A stretch of 64,000 nucleotides of DNA from Aurantiochytrium sp. KH105. Taxonomy: Eukaryota; Sar; Bigyra; Thraustochytrida; Thraustochytriidae. The position numbers were made by a program, and so were the translations under genes. The DNA is taken from assembly GCA_003116975.1 (NCBI GenBank), contig BGKB01000204.1, forward strand, positions 48,008 through 112,007, in the 5' to 3' direction. Positions 28,389-37,736 of this stretch are shown here, piece after piece (within the stretch, counting starts at the first letter, position 1; every line of letters begins with the position of its first letter). The notes beneath the pieces were generated by a model, which did not search any database, had not been told where the DNA came from, and was given only the letters and a program-made list of their open reading frames with translations.

Positions 28389-29867
28389 GATTGACGCGCG
28401 ATGCCTTGCTCTTCGTACCTTCACTTCAGCGACCGGCGACGGCACGGGCGTTCTCTTCCGCTCGCGATGCCTCTTCGTGCGCGAGGAGGTCTCGCCGAGC
28501 CTTGCCCGCTCGCCTGCACGTCTGCTTGCTTGCTCGCCAGCTAGCTATTCGCGCCCAGGTAAGTTGAGGTTTTGGTCGTCTCCGCACGGTCTCTCTGTCT
28601 GTATCCACCTGCACCGTCACCGCACAGGCTGTCGCCAAGAACAACAACAACAACGCCGCCCGGTCTGTAACACTATCGTCAAGAGGAAACTGCTGCTGCT
28701 ACGGAGCAGGCCGCAACAAGGTCTTGCGGCCTCGTAGCTTGCTTGCTGTTGCTGCCGACATGACATCTGCGATCCGCTGGCGGGGCGGAAGATGCTCGCG
28801 CTCTCGCCGATGGACGAGCGAGAAGAACGCCATACCCGTGCATCGACCGACAGCGACAGCCTATGAGGCATGGCTTGGATGGATGAACAAATGGATGGCA
28901 GCAGCATCATCACCTCCATCAGCACCATCACCAGGAGGAGCCTCAAGAAAGATGTCGCATAGCGAACGCATTCTTCGAGCATCGTGCCGCGATGGCGGCG
29001 ACGATTCAGCAGCAGCGCGTGTCAGGAATGGGATTTGTGATTTGTGATGTAAAGACTATCATATGGATGGAACGGAGATCGTGGGAATCGCAGGCTCACA
29101 CCGGGATCAGCTGCAGAGATTCTGATCCGGTCTGACAGTGAATCAGAAGCAAAACTTGTTTGCTTACTTGTTGTGTTGCATGGAAGGCAAAAGGCCAGCA
29201 GCCGAGTGGACGGCCGCAGCGATGAAGGCTCGGACAGCGTCCAGGATTGTGGACGGACGAAGGAACAGGGTGCTCGAAGAACGAACGAGGAAGCCGGGTT
29301 GTGGCGTGCAGGGTCCAGGAGGCCGCAGAGAAGCAAAGTTTTCTCGCTGCCGCTGTGCTGTCATGGCGCTATGGCGGGGGAGGGTCTGGACTAGAAGAGG
29401 TGTTGCGCCAGTCGTATGATTACAAGCTTGAGGTGTACGAATAGACCTTTTGCTGGGTGGGAGAGTGAGATGAAATGACGGACAGTAAGGTGTTACCTTA
29501 TTACTCTGGCAGAGAGAAGCGGCGAGATGTATAGGATGACGACGTTGTGCGCACAAAGCCTGCCATGAAAGAGAACGAGAGAGAGAGAAAGAGAGAAAGG
29601 GTTACCACCCTTGCTCGACCGAGATTCTGACAATTCTCTTGGTGCGCATGCTCCAAGGCCACCTCATCTCGTTCACGATTGATGCTGCAAAACCATTCCA
29701 GCTCGAACGAAGAGTGTTTCCCAACTTGTAGCTGCTCCTCTAGCGACCAGCAAACGAGTCGCCCACGGCAAGAAAAACCTCACCCGCAAAATGTCAAATC
29801 AACATGACAACATAATCATCATAATGTGCGACGCGCACTCCGTTCTCGTTCTCGGCCACGTCGTCTC

Positions 29868-29938
29868 CATTCGTCTCGTCTCGTTTCGTCTCGTCTCGTC
29901 TCGTCTCGTCTCGTCTCGTCTCGTCTCGTCTCGTCTTG
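29868..29938. repeat. (TCGTC)n satellite
   Basis: About thirteen TCGTC units with few substitutions, bordered by TCGTTTCGTC. Confidence 0.9.
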
Positions 29939-29954
29939 TCCATATTTTTCATGA

Positions 29955-30082
29955 CATTGCATTGCATTGCATTACATCGCGCAGCGCATCTCATCGTATC
30001 GCATCGCATCGCAGCGCATCGCATCGCAGCGCAGCGCATCGCATCGCATCGTATCGCCTCGTATCGCCTCGTCGCATCTCGA
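29955..30082. repeat. (GCATC/GCATT)n satellite
   Basis: Pentamers begin as GCATT and shift to GCATC with GCAGC and GTATC variants. The array runs about 125 bp, immediately after the TCGTC array. Confidence 0.85.
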
Positions 30083-30328
30083 TGAACTCCACACCTACTG
30101 CTACTTCTTGTCATGAAAGGTGCACACCCGCAATGTACCGGATGCACGAAAGAATGGCAAAAGCGCTTTTGGCCGCTCGGGCGCTTGCGTTTTGGGCGAG
30201 CGCGTGAAGTCTTGCACGCTCGCGCGCGTCCACGCTGGAAACGGCCCGGCCTGCCTGGATGAGCTGGCAGCAGAAGCTCAAGGCGCGGCTGGAAGCGAGC
30301 AGCTAGGTGGGCGAGACCGACGGCCGCG

Positions 30329-31417
30329 ATGGCGGGGACGCGGAGCGCTTGCAGCGGCCTCGTCTCGGTAGAGTGCGCGCGACGACGCTGGAAGCAGCTG
30401 CTCGTGGTGGCCCTGCTCGTGGCCGTCATCGTGGCAGCCGTCGTTGACGCGCTGACGTGCTCTTGCATGATGACTGAGACCGAACAGGACCGCGTGCAGA
30501 GGCTCTACTGCGAAGGTTTGCTCAACGCCACAAGCGACGGTACTGTCGAGCCGGGGCAGAGCTTCCGGTGCTCGCGGACAGACTTAGACGAGGAGGCCTG
30601 GGTCCCAAGCGGGGAGGATCCCAACACCTGCATCCAAAGCAGCTCATGCCTCGCTGTGGGCTTTCAGGCGGTGCTCGAGTGGATTAGCGAGCATCCGGGA
30701 GAAGGCTGGGCCGTGACTGCACTCGTGTACGCAGTGCTGACCATGGCGCTCATTCCTGGCAGTGTGCTCACCATTGGCTCCGGTGTTGCCTTTGGCACTG
30801 CTCTTGGGCTCGGCAAAGGCACTGCTGTGGCAGCCACGGCGGTCATCGTCGGCGCTTCGGTCGGGGCCACAATGGCCTTCCTCATGGGACGGTACCTCTT
30901 GCGCGAGGTCATCAACCAGTGGGCAAAGAAATTTCGCGTCATCAAAGCGCTCGATAAAGCACTCGAGACGCAAGGTTTTCGTATCACCCTGCTGCTGCGT
31001 CTTTCTCCCATTGTGCCGTTTAACGTCTTCAATTTTATCATGGGTAGTACCTCGTGCGAGTTGCGTGACTACGTGCTGGCCACATCGCTGGGCATCATTC
31101 CAGGCACCTTTGCATTCGTCTTTATCGGTGCGCTTGTAGGATCTGCGGCTTTCGAGGGGACGTCCATGGCCAATCTGTCTGACAACGGCTCACAAGTGTA
31201 TCCTGATTTGTGCGAGGAGAGCGCGCAGGCCAAGACGATCCGCATTGTGATCATCGTTGTCGGCATTGTGGCGACAATTCTCGCAGTGGTGTTGCTCACC
31301 ATTGTAGGCCGAAGGCAATTCCGCAAACTTGCAGAGGCGGATGGTGTCGACTTGGACGATCTTGATGAGAGCACATCGCGAGCGCAGGTGTCAAATGAGG
31401 ACGGAGAAGCAGCCTGA
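30329..31417 (+). CDS. VTT-domain membrane protein (TVP38/TMEM64 family)
   Basis: The 362-residue protein begins with a short basic leader and a hydrophobic anchor (about 22-42, LLVVALLVAVIVAAVVDAL). A Cys-containing lumenal segment follows. The VTT/SNARE-associated domain (about 135-280) carries the typical features: a G-x-x-F-G-x-x-x-G-x-x-x-G region, MAFLMGRYLLR, LRLSPIVPFNVFNF, and a last LGIIPGTFAFVFIGALVG. A final helix at about 303-325 (IRIVIIVVGIVATILAVVLL) precedes an acidic tail. VTT proteins act in the ER, Golgi or vacuole, and some are scramblase-related. The substrate here is unknown. Start ATG is at 30329. Confidence 0.88.
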   Translation: MAGTRSACSGLVSVECARRRWKQLLVVALLVAVIVAAVVDALTCSCMMTETEQDRVQRLYCEGLLNATSDGTVEPGQSFRCSRTDLDEEAWVPSGEDPNTCIQSSSCLAVGFQAVLEWISEHPGEGWAVTALVYAVLTMALIPGSVLTIGSGVAFGTALGLGKGTAVAATAVIVGASVGATMAFLMGRYLLREVINQWAKKFRVIKALDKALETQGFRITLLLRLSPIVPFNVFNFIMGSTSCELRDYVLATSLGIIPGTFAFVFIGALVGSAAFEGTSMANLSDNGSQVYPDLCEESAQAKTIRIVIIVVGIVATILAVVLLTIVGRRQFRKLAEADGVDLDDLDESTSRAQVSNEDGEAA

Positions 31418-31842
31418 GGCCTTGCTTCGCACCATGGTACAGCACATTTTGCGCGAGAGGGATGGCAAAGTCACATGCACAGCTCGATGTATCTATTTCA
31501 TTCAAGTTTTCTGTATGTGCTGATTTGTCTTCTTGGTCTCCGCGTGCGCAATCAAGATGATGTGTTGAGGCCGCAGACGTTGGTGAACGGATCTGTTAGC
31601 TTTTTCGGATTTCGAACCGCACGAGCAGCAAGCTATTTGGCAGATTTGGAGATAGAGCGTGGACGATACGATTTTGGCATAGTAGCTGCAAGCGAGGGGA
31701 TAAGTAGCAAATGCAAGGTCTCGCTCGATGCTGTCTGTGTTTTTTTCTTTCCAAATGTTTACAAAGAAAGGACCAGCAAAAATTATCGAAATTTATCTTG
31801 TACTCTCTTGTGTTGTCTGTTTGTGGTCAAAGCGACTACGTT
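31418..31842. other. Convergent 3' intergenic region
   Basis: This spacer lies between the VTT gene and the Tim10-like gene. It is T-rich in places. I see no gene or structure in it. Confidence 0.5.
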
Positions 31843-32268
31843 CTACTGCATGCCGCCCATCATCTGCTGCGCCTGCTGAGTCTGCTGCATTTTGGCCTGC
31901 TCCATCTGTTGGAACTCTGTGTGCGTGTTGAATGGCCTCATGGGACGGACGTCAGCTTTTCTCCCATCTCTTTGTAAAATATGAATCGATTCTCGATGCC
32001 TACGCGCGGCGGAAAACTTACCCTGGAGCTTGTCGCCAACCTTCTTGTATGACTCCATAAACTTGGACACGCAGCGATCGGTGCACGACATCTCTCCCAC
32101 GTTGAGTTCGGCCTCCTGGTACTTGCCAATGCACTTTTCGAAGCACATGTCGGCCATGCGGTTATACAAGTCAGTGGCGCCCTCGGCCTGAATCTTGGCC
32201 GCCTTGAGCTGGGGGTGCTCCTGGCCGCGGCCGCCAAAGCCGCCGCCACCAAGTCCAAAGGCCGACAT
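31843..32268 (-). CDS. TIM10: Tim10-like small Tim chaperone, one intron
   Basis: Small Tim proteins form hexameric chaperones in the mitochondrial intermembrane space that carry hydrophobic precursors. Exon 1 is 32268-32022 and exon 2 is 31916-31843. The 105-nt intron (32021-31917) has donor GTAAGT and acceptor CACACAG. Splicing joins KLQ to EFQQMEQAK and gives 106 residues; reading through would add about 30 non-conserved residues. The twin CX3C motif is Cys42-x3-Cys46 and Cys62-x3-Cys66 with 15 residues between, as in the family. The N-terminus is Gly-rich (GLGGGGFGG) and the tail is Gln/Met-rich, as expected of a Tim10. Tim9 is the alternative. Confidence 0.88.
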   Translation of the reverse strand: MSAFGLGGGGFGGRGQEHPQLKAAKIQAEGATDLYNRMADMCFEKCIGKYQEAELNVGEMSCTDRCVSKFMESYKKVGDKLQGKFSAARRHRESIHILQRDGRKADVRPMRPFNTHTEFQQMEQAKMQQTQQAQQMMGGMQ

Positions 32269-32377
32269 CTTTCTTCTGTTTCTTTTTCTCTGCTTTCTGT
32301 AGAGGAGACCTGCGATTCGAAGCAAGAATTAATGGTACGAGCAACAGAGCTGTCAGTCTTGAGTCCGTGAAAAGTAG

Positions 32378-32419
32378 TCCGTCCGTCCGCCCGCCCGCCC
32401 GCCCGCCCGCCCGCCCGCC
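32378..32419. repeat. (CCCG)n tetranucleotide tract
   Basis: Ten or so CCCG units, preceded by GTCC units, lie upstream of the Tim10-like start. Confidence 0.85.
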
Positions 32420-33336
32420 TTCTCTTGCTCGCTCGCCCGCGCTTGCCGCAGCTGCTGCAAGCGAAAGAAGCCTCAGCACCAGCGCCAGCAGCTCGTCGAG
32501 GTGCCACGCTACAGCCACATCTGCAGCATGTCGGCCGCTGCAAGAGACCGCGCTCGCACCTACCTCGGCGAGCGAGCGGGCGTCCGCGCAGCGCTCTGTC
32601 GGTCGCTGTGCCTTCGGGCCCTCCTTCTTACACGCACGAGTCGAGAGTCCTTTTGCGCGCAAAGGTTTTCTGCGAATGGAGCGCTCGCTCTTCGCCAAGA
32701 AAAATGCAGCGACCCTTGTAAGGGTCTAATTCTTAGGCCTGACGCCCGCGGAAGCTGTCCGCACACGGGGAAGAGGCAAGGTGCGCCTGCTGGGCTCGAT
32801 GCACTGGCCGACGATAAAAACTCGGAAGCCGGCTCGAGAAGAGGTTAGCAGCGTCTTCGGGATTGTTCTTTGCGAGCTCTTGGGTAATTTGTTTGTGAGC
32901 AAGCATCTTCACGTCATCATCCTCCCTTCTCAAGCTCCATTGATTCGTGAAAAAGAAGCAAGTTTACCCAATCATTTTTCTGGTAAAGCTCGACGCATCG
33001 AGAACCCGGTGCCGTCTCATGGCCCTGTCCTCCCTCTTTTCGTCGTCCTCGTGCGGTCCTCGATGTCGCTGGTCTTCTCTCGTCGAGCGAGCTCAGTGTA
33101 GATAGATGGGCTGGGCCTAGTAAAAATAGGTATCAGGCGGACTCGTTGGGCCGCAAAATCCAAACTGCAAAGCGCCGTCGCTGACGCCGCCAAAGCCGCC
33201 GCCAAAGCCGCTCGCCGCGAGACTCGGCGGGTCTCGCGCGCGGGAGAGGCCTAGCGCCGCGCGCGCGGCGCCGGCCGCAGTCGCCGGCGGCCCTCGGCGC
33301 CCGCGCGAAGAGGCGCCTAGGAGGACGGCGACGACG

Positions 33337-33367
33337 GCAGCAGCAGCAGCAGCAGCAGCAGCTGCTG
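33337..33367. repeat. (CAG)n tract in the TAF6 5' region
   Basis: Eight CAG units followed by CTGCTG lie about 75 bp upstream of the TAF6 ATG. Confidence 0.85.
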
Positions 33368-33440
33368 CGAAGGGGGGCGACGACTCGCGCGACGCGACGC
33401 GGCGCGGCGGCTGCTGGCGGCGCGCGGGCGCGCGGCGAGG

Positions 33441-34745
33441 ATGGAGGTCGTGAGCGAAGACTCCGTGTCCGTGGTAGCTGAGGAGCTCGGCGTGAACGCG
33501 GAAAGCGTGTTGGCGCAGGTGGCCGCAGAGGTCGAGTACCGGCTACGCCACCTCGTGCAGGATGCCGGCAAGTTCATGCGCCGCGCACGAAGACAGCGGC
33601 TCACAATCGACGACGTAGAGAACGCGCTCCGCGTGCGTAAAATCCCCGTCGTGCACGGGTTCGGCGTCTCGAAACCGGATCGGTTCAAATTTCTGCAGTA
33701 TCAAAATTTGTACTTTTTGGAGCAAGAGGACGTGGACCTGGGACGCATCCTCGAGGATAGCGAGCAGCTTTTCCTGCCGAAAAAGGTCCCGCTTCGACCC
33801 TCGTTTGGAATCCATTGGCTCGCCATTAACGGTGTGCAACCCACAATCGCGGAAAACCCGCACCTGCTCGAAGGCCAGGGCACGGCCAAAGAAAAGGTCA
33901 AGAGCGATCCGCAAAATGGCATCGCCAAGCACGTGCTGACCAAAGAGCTTCAAATCTACTATGAAAAGGTGGTACTGGCGGTCGTCGAGGCCGCTCTGGG
34001 CAATAGCGCCGCCGCCGAGTCAGTGTACGCAAGTCTCGCCGTGGACCCGGGCCTTCAGCAGCTCATGCCGTATCTGGCCAAGTTTATATTTGATCAGGTG
34101 AACAAGAGTTTGAGCAACCTAGCACTGCTCAAGTCGGTGATGCGTCTTACGCGCTGTATCCTCATTAACCCAAACCTCGACAAGGAACTCTATCTGCACG
34201 AGATGATGCCGCCCATCATGACGTGTATCGTGCACCGACGGCTGTGCACGTCTCCTTTTCAGGACCACTGGTCTTTGCGCGATGCTGCAGCAACGCTCAT
34301 TCCCATTGTCTACGGCCAGTATGGCGACACATACCAAAACATCAAACCTCGTGTGCAGAACACGCTGCGCGATGCGCTCATGCGCAAGGACAGGCCATTG
34401 ACGACGCAGTACGGCGCGATTGTAGGCATCGCAGCCATGGGGCCGCTCACGGTGCAAGCGGTCTTACTGCCGGTCATGGCCAAGCTCTTGCGTCGTTACA
34501 GCAAGGCAATGTTGCGTTCGAGGTCGATTCTTGAGCGGCGGGAGGCCCAGCATTGTGTCGGCGCCTTGCAGTCAGCCTTTGGCTCGTATTTGAGAGCCTG
34601 CGCTTCGCCTGAGTTGTCCAAGGCTATTTTACTAGAGGAGCATGCTGAGATGGCACGGGCTGTCGCTCTGGCCGCCGGGGAGGCCACCATTCCATGGCAA
34701 CCACATGACGCCGCTTCCTCTTCCCACCTCTTTCTCTTTGTCTGA
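33441..34745 (+). CDS. TAF6: TFIID subunit TAF6
   Basis: TAF6 pairs with TAF9 through a histone fold and contributes HEAT repeats to TFIID (and SAGA in some species). The 434-residue protein starts at ATG 33441. The histone fold covers about residues 1-70, with EYRLRHLVQDAGKFMRRARR and LTIDDVENALRVR. A linker follows, and then the TAF6 C-terminal HEAT domain (about 165-410) with the diagnostic DPGLQQLMPYLAKFI and NPNLDKELYLHEMMPPI. Length and order match the family. No intron is needed. Confidence 0.95.
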   Translation: MEVVSEDSVSVVAEELGVNAESVLAQVAAEVEYRLRHLVQDAGKFMRRARRQRLTIDDVENALRVRKIPVVHGFGVSKPDRFKFLQYQNLYFLEQEDVDLGRILEDSEQLFLPKKVPLRPSFGIHWLAINGVQPTIAENPHLLEGQGTAKEKVKSDPQNGIAKHVLTKELQIYYEKVVLAVVEAALGNSAAAESVYASLAVDPGLQQLMPYLAKFIFDQVNKSLSNLALLKSVMRLTRCILINPNLDKELYLHEMMPPIMTCIVHRRLCTSPFQDHWSLRDAAATLIPIVYGQYGDTYQNIKPRVQNTLRDALMRKDRPLTTQYGAIVGIAAMGPLTVQAVLLPVMAKLLRRYSKAMLRSRSILERREAQHCVGALQSAFGSYLRACASPELSKAILLEEHAEMARAVALAAGEATIPWQPHDAASSSHLFLFV

Positions 34746-35010
34746 TGATTGCCTCCTTCCTTCCTTTCTTCTTCTTCTTTCCTCTCGTCCCGATCATGAA
34801 AAGAGAGCCAATCGAATTTGCTTTGACTTTGGTTTGCTAGTTTAGTTTGTTTCGAGCACATGCGACGTTGATCGGGTTCCTTGTTTGTGTCGCGCTTGCC
34901 TGAACAGAAGGCGAGGCCATGCGACACATTTGAATTTGGCGACAGAAAGACCTTCGTTTTATCCAGACCGTCAAGTACAATGCCGGAATCCTGATAGGAA
35001 GTGTCAATAA

Positions 35011-35391
35011 TCATCTGGCTTTCGTTTGACCGCCTGTAAGTTCGACAAGAAGCTGCCAATCGGATGGATTATCAAGCTTGACTGACTCCTTGAGCGCCAT
35101 AATGGCATCGTCGCGACGATTGACAGCAATACATGCACGCGCCATGATCTGATATGCGTTGTAATTTTTCGGATCGAGGTCCACGCTTCGCTGGAAACAT
35201 TGAATCGAGAGCGCGTACTGTTTTTTGTTGTAAAACCCCACTCCGGCTCGGAACCAACCGAGCGAGGTCTTGGGTAGCAAGCCCAGCTTGCGTTTGATCC
35301 ATTGTTCGGCGTCGTTTCCGCTTCGGAGATCCTGCGCGACCTCCACCACGGAGACCTCCTCGCTGGGCTCCTTGCCTTCCTCGGGCTCCAT
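35011..35391 (-). CDS. Small TPR protein A
   Basis: The 126-residue protein starts at ATG 35391 (MEPEEGKEPSEE); the longer frame begins with TTG. After an acidic leader and a W-containing helix (DAEQWIKRKLGL), two TPR units follow: WFRAGVGFYNKKQYALSIQC with DPKNYNAYQIMARACIAVNR, then RRDDAIMALKESVKL. The end is DWQLLVELTGG. The same layout and the same DWQLLVE ending occur in the divergent gene at 35802-36469, so the two are probably paralogues. The family is unknown. A co-chaperone or complex-assembly role is possible but unsupported. Confidence 0.78.
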   Translation of the reverse strand: MEPEEGKEPSEEVSVVEVAQDLRSGNDAEQWIKRKLGLLPKTSLGWFRAGVGFYNKKQYALSIQCFQRSVDLDPKNYNAYQIMARACIAVNRRDDAIMALKESVKLDNPSDWQLLVELTGGQTKAR

Positions 35392-35801
35392 CTTCGTAGT
35401 GTTTGCTACGTCAGGGCCCAAGGGCTGGCTCGCTGGCTTTGGCTCGATCGATCGAGGCTAGGCTGCGGCTTCTCTCGCGCCTACGGCTCGCTCGCTTTCA
35501 AAGCCTTGATGCCGCCGGTGCCACACGGCACGGCCACGAGCCCGAAGTTCTCTTGCGCCGGCCCTGCTGGTGCAAATGGGCTTCACGTTTCGGTATCGTC
35601 AGACGTCTGTCTCATCAGGCCTCGAACTTGAACTTGAAGGGAAAGGGGGATTACAACGGCTTTATGGGACGCGCACAACGGGGCCGCTTTGCGTGCAACA
35701 AAAGACTATCGCATTGCTACTGCGCTGGGCCACCACCGGCGGCGGCCGCGGCAGTGCCAGCGACGAACGCGGGAGGGCGGGCTTAGGCGTAGAGAGGGAC
35801 T
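35392..35801. other. Divergent promoter region between two related TPR genes
   Basis: About 410 bp lie between the two starts. I see no repeat or recognisable site. The plus-strand open frames here are not supported. Confidence 0.5.
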
Positions 35802-36469
35802 ATGAGCGGAGCCGAAGGCCTGCACGCTGCAATGACCAAGGACGAGGTGCTTTCTTGGTTCGCAGCAAAGCTCGACCGCAAACCCACATCGGTGGACCTA
35901 TTTATGGTGCGTTAGCTGACAGCGCTACTACGAAAGAAGAAATGAACTGCGTTCCTTGCAATACTATACACTGGCAGGTATATAGATAGCCCTAAGAATG
36001 AAGGACTCACGCGTGAACATCGGAATTGACTGATGAGCAACCAGCGCAGACAGCGAAAGATTTGTACAATATGGGCGACTACGCTCGCGCCGTTCGGACA
36101 CTCGAGGTCTATGTGAGTTAGCTATTGGTCCTTTTCCCTTTCTTGGCTCGCCAGACGCAAGACAAAGTAGCTGACGCTAAGAAGTCTCGCAATTGCAGAC
36201 GGAAACTCCAGGTAAAAACTTGCGTGGCGTCCATTTGCTCGGCTATGCCTACTACATGAACGGCGACCTTGCCAAAGCGCTGCGCATGTTCACGACATGC
36301 GTCAACGGTACGTGAAGAATGCCGGGCTTGCGGTTGAAAGACTCCCAACTAACGGGGTCGAACTTTTTTTTTCCGGGGGTGGGAAATGAAAGATGGTTTT
36401 GACGCGGACTGGCAGCTCCTTGTGGAGATCCAGATCGAGCTTGAGGCGCAGGCCGTCGTTGCGGTCTGA
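35802..36469 (+). CDS. Small TPR protein B, four exons
   Basis: No single open frame covers this gene. I assembled it from exons 35802-35906, 36050-36112, 36199-36307 and 36393-36469. The introns have donors GTGCGT, GTGAGT and GTACGT and acceptors GCGCAG, TTGCAG and GAAAG. Intron 3 has an ACTAAC branch-point-like site. Phases agree throughout and give 117 residues ending at TGA 36467-36469. The product has LSWFAAKLDR, then TPR units DLYNMGDYARAVRTLEVY and LLGYAYYMNGDLAKALRMF, and ends DWQLLVEIQIE. It parallels the divergent gene at 35011-35391 in length, order and ending. The third acceptor is the least certain. Function is unknown. Confidence 0.75.
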
Positions 36470-36710
36470 CATGTTCCGCGCTTTTTTTTGTTTTGTTTAC
36501 AAAACGTGATCGTCTCGAAGTGCGATCGTCAACACGAGTTGTATTATTATATTCGCTTCACAGTGTTTTCCTCGAGGTGCACTTACTCCCAGTGCAGCTG
36601 CAGAACGCAACGTGTTTTCAGAATAAGGTTGATCACCTCCATTTATGCACCGATCTCGAGCTCTCGACCGTCATCTGCACTAGGTTTAGTACCCTAACAA
36701 AACTTTACTT

Positions 36711-36741
36711 CCTTCCCTTCCTTCCTTCCTTCCTTCCTTGC
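36711..36741. repeat. (CTTC)n tract
   Basis: Tandem CTTCC and CTTC units in the 3' flank of the TPR gene. Confidence 0.8.
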
Positions 36742-37157
36742 CTTTGCCCCGCACGGACGCACGAGCACAAGCACGCTCGCCGTGCACACATCAACCCACC
36801 TTAACCCCCCCTTCCATCGCCCCTTCCCCGCCCTCTCCCTTAAGGTCCCCGAGCGAGCGCCTTTCCCACACACCTTCATAACTCCCCCTCTGCCCCTCCT
36901 ATCCCCCCTTTCCCCCCTTTCCGCCCAGCCTTTCCAAGGCGCACCGCGCGACTCCCACCCCCCCGCCAGCGCCCCATGCGGGGCTGGTGCGGGCGCCGGT
37001 GCGGGGTCAACCCCCTCCCATCCACTGGCCGCCGCACGCACCTTACCGTCGCATATCCAGCCGTCGCTGCGGGCGCTGCGGCCCCGCAGCCAGGGGGCCG
37101 CGCAGCGCTCTGCCTTGCACGTGCCGGCGGCGCGCGCTCGCTCGCCGCCCCGCCCGC

Positions 37158-37192
37158 TCGCCCCGCCCGCCCGCCCGCCCGCCCGCCCGCCC
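37158..37192. repeat. (CCCG)n tract
   Basis: About eight CCCG units in a GC-rich upstream region, like the tract at 32378. Confidence 0.8.
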
Positions 37193-37337
37193 TCCTCGCC
37201 CCGCCTCGCCCCCGCCGCGCCGCGGCCGCCTCCCGCCGCCCTTCCTCGCGCGCGCGCGGCGCCCCGCGGCCTCGCTGCCCGCCAGCTGCCTCCCCGGCGA
37301 GCGCGGGATCGGCGGCCAGGAGAGAAAGAAGAAAGCA

Positions 37338-37366
37338 GAAAAGAAAGAAAGAAAGAAAGAAAGAAG
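37338..37366. repeat. (GAAA)n tract
   Basis: About seven GAAA units on the plus strand, upstream of the RhoGAP gene start. Confidence 0.8.
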
Positions 37367-37736
37367 GCGAGGGGGGGAGGCGCGGTGCGCGGCAGTCCCG
37401 ATCCATCCAGGCGCAGGCGCGGCGGCAGCAGGCGGCGGAGACGCGGGCGCGGGCGCGGGCAGGCAGCAGGCAGCAGGCAGCAGGCAGGCGGGCGCGGCGC
37501 GCGCGGGCGCGGCGCGCGCGGGCATCGCGCGCATCGGTTCATCGGTTCATCCATTTGGAGATCCATTCCATTCCAGCTCGGGTCAGTCAGGTCGGCGCGC
37601 GACGTACTCCGCTCGCGGGGCTGTGCTCTGCCGGACTCCGCTCCGCGCGCGGGAGAGGAGGCGGGGCGAGCGGCGAGGCGAGCGCGGACGAGCGAGCGAG
37701 CGAGCGCGCGCCGCCGCGGCGTCGGCGTAGGCCACC

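Larger units (their letters stand above)
28389..30328. other. Intergenic region with pentanucleotide satellites
   Basis: This 1.9-kb region lies between divergent genes. Small frames show no domain. It contains GAGA-rich DNA near 29577-29600 and two pentanucleotide arrays, entered separately. It probably holds the promoters of the deaminase and VTT genes. Confidence 0.5.
32269..33440. other. Intergenic region with CCCG repeat
   Basis: This 1.2-kb region lies between the divergent Tim10-like and TAF6 genes. It holds a CCCG tract (32378-32419), a small hairpin GACCCTTGTAAGGGTC (about 32708-32723) and a CAG tract (33337-33367). A 57-codon minus-strand frame near 32906 looks partly protein-like, but I could not support it. 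Confidence 0.5.
36470..37736. other. GC-rich 5' region of the RhoGAP gene
   Basis: This is a 1.3-kb, very GC-rich, C-biased region with CTTCC units (36711-36741), CCCG units (about 37158-37190) and GAAA units (about 37338-37366). Long frames on both strands here come from composition. It most likely contains promoter and 5' UTR. Confidence 0.55.

Noticed and set aside
31843-32268. Unspliced reading of the Tim10-like gene
   Set aside because: The middle segment is non-conserved and is flanked by perfect GTAAGT and CACACAG sites in phase. The spliced product has the normal family length.
32733-32906. Short minus-strand frame starting MLAHKQITQELAKN
   Set aside because: The first 25 residues look plausible, but the rest does not. 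It has no homology I recognise and no clear splice partner.
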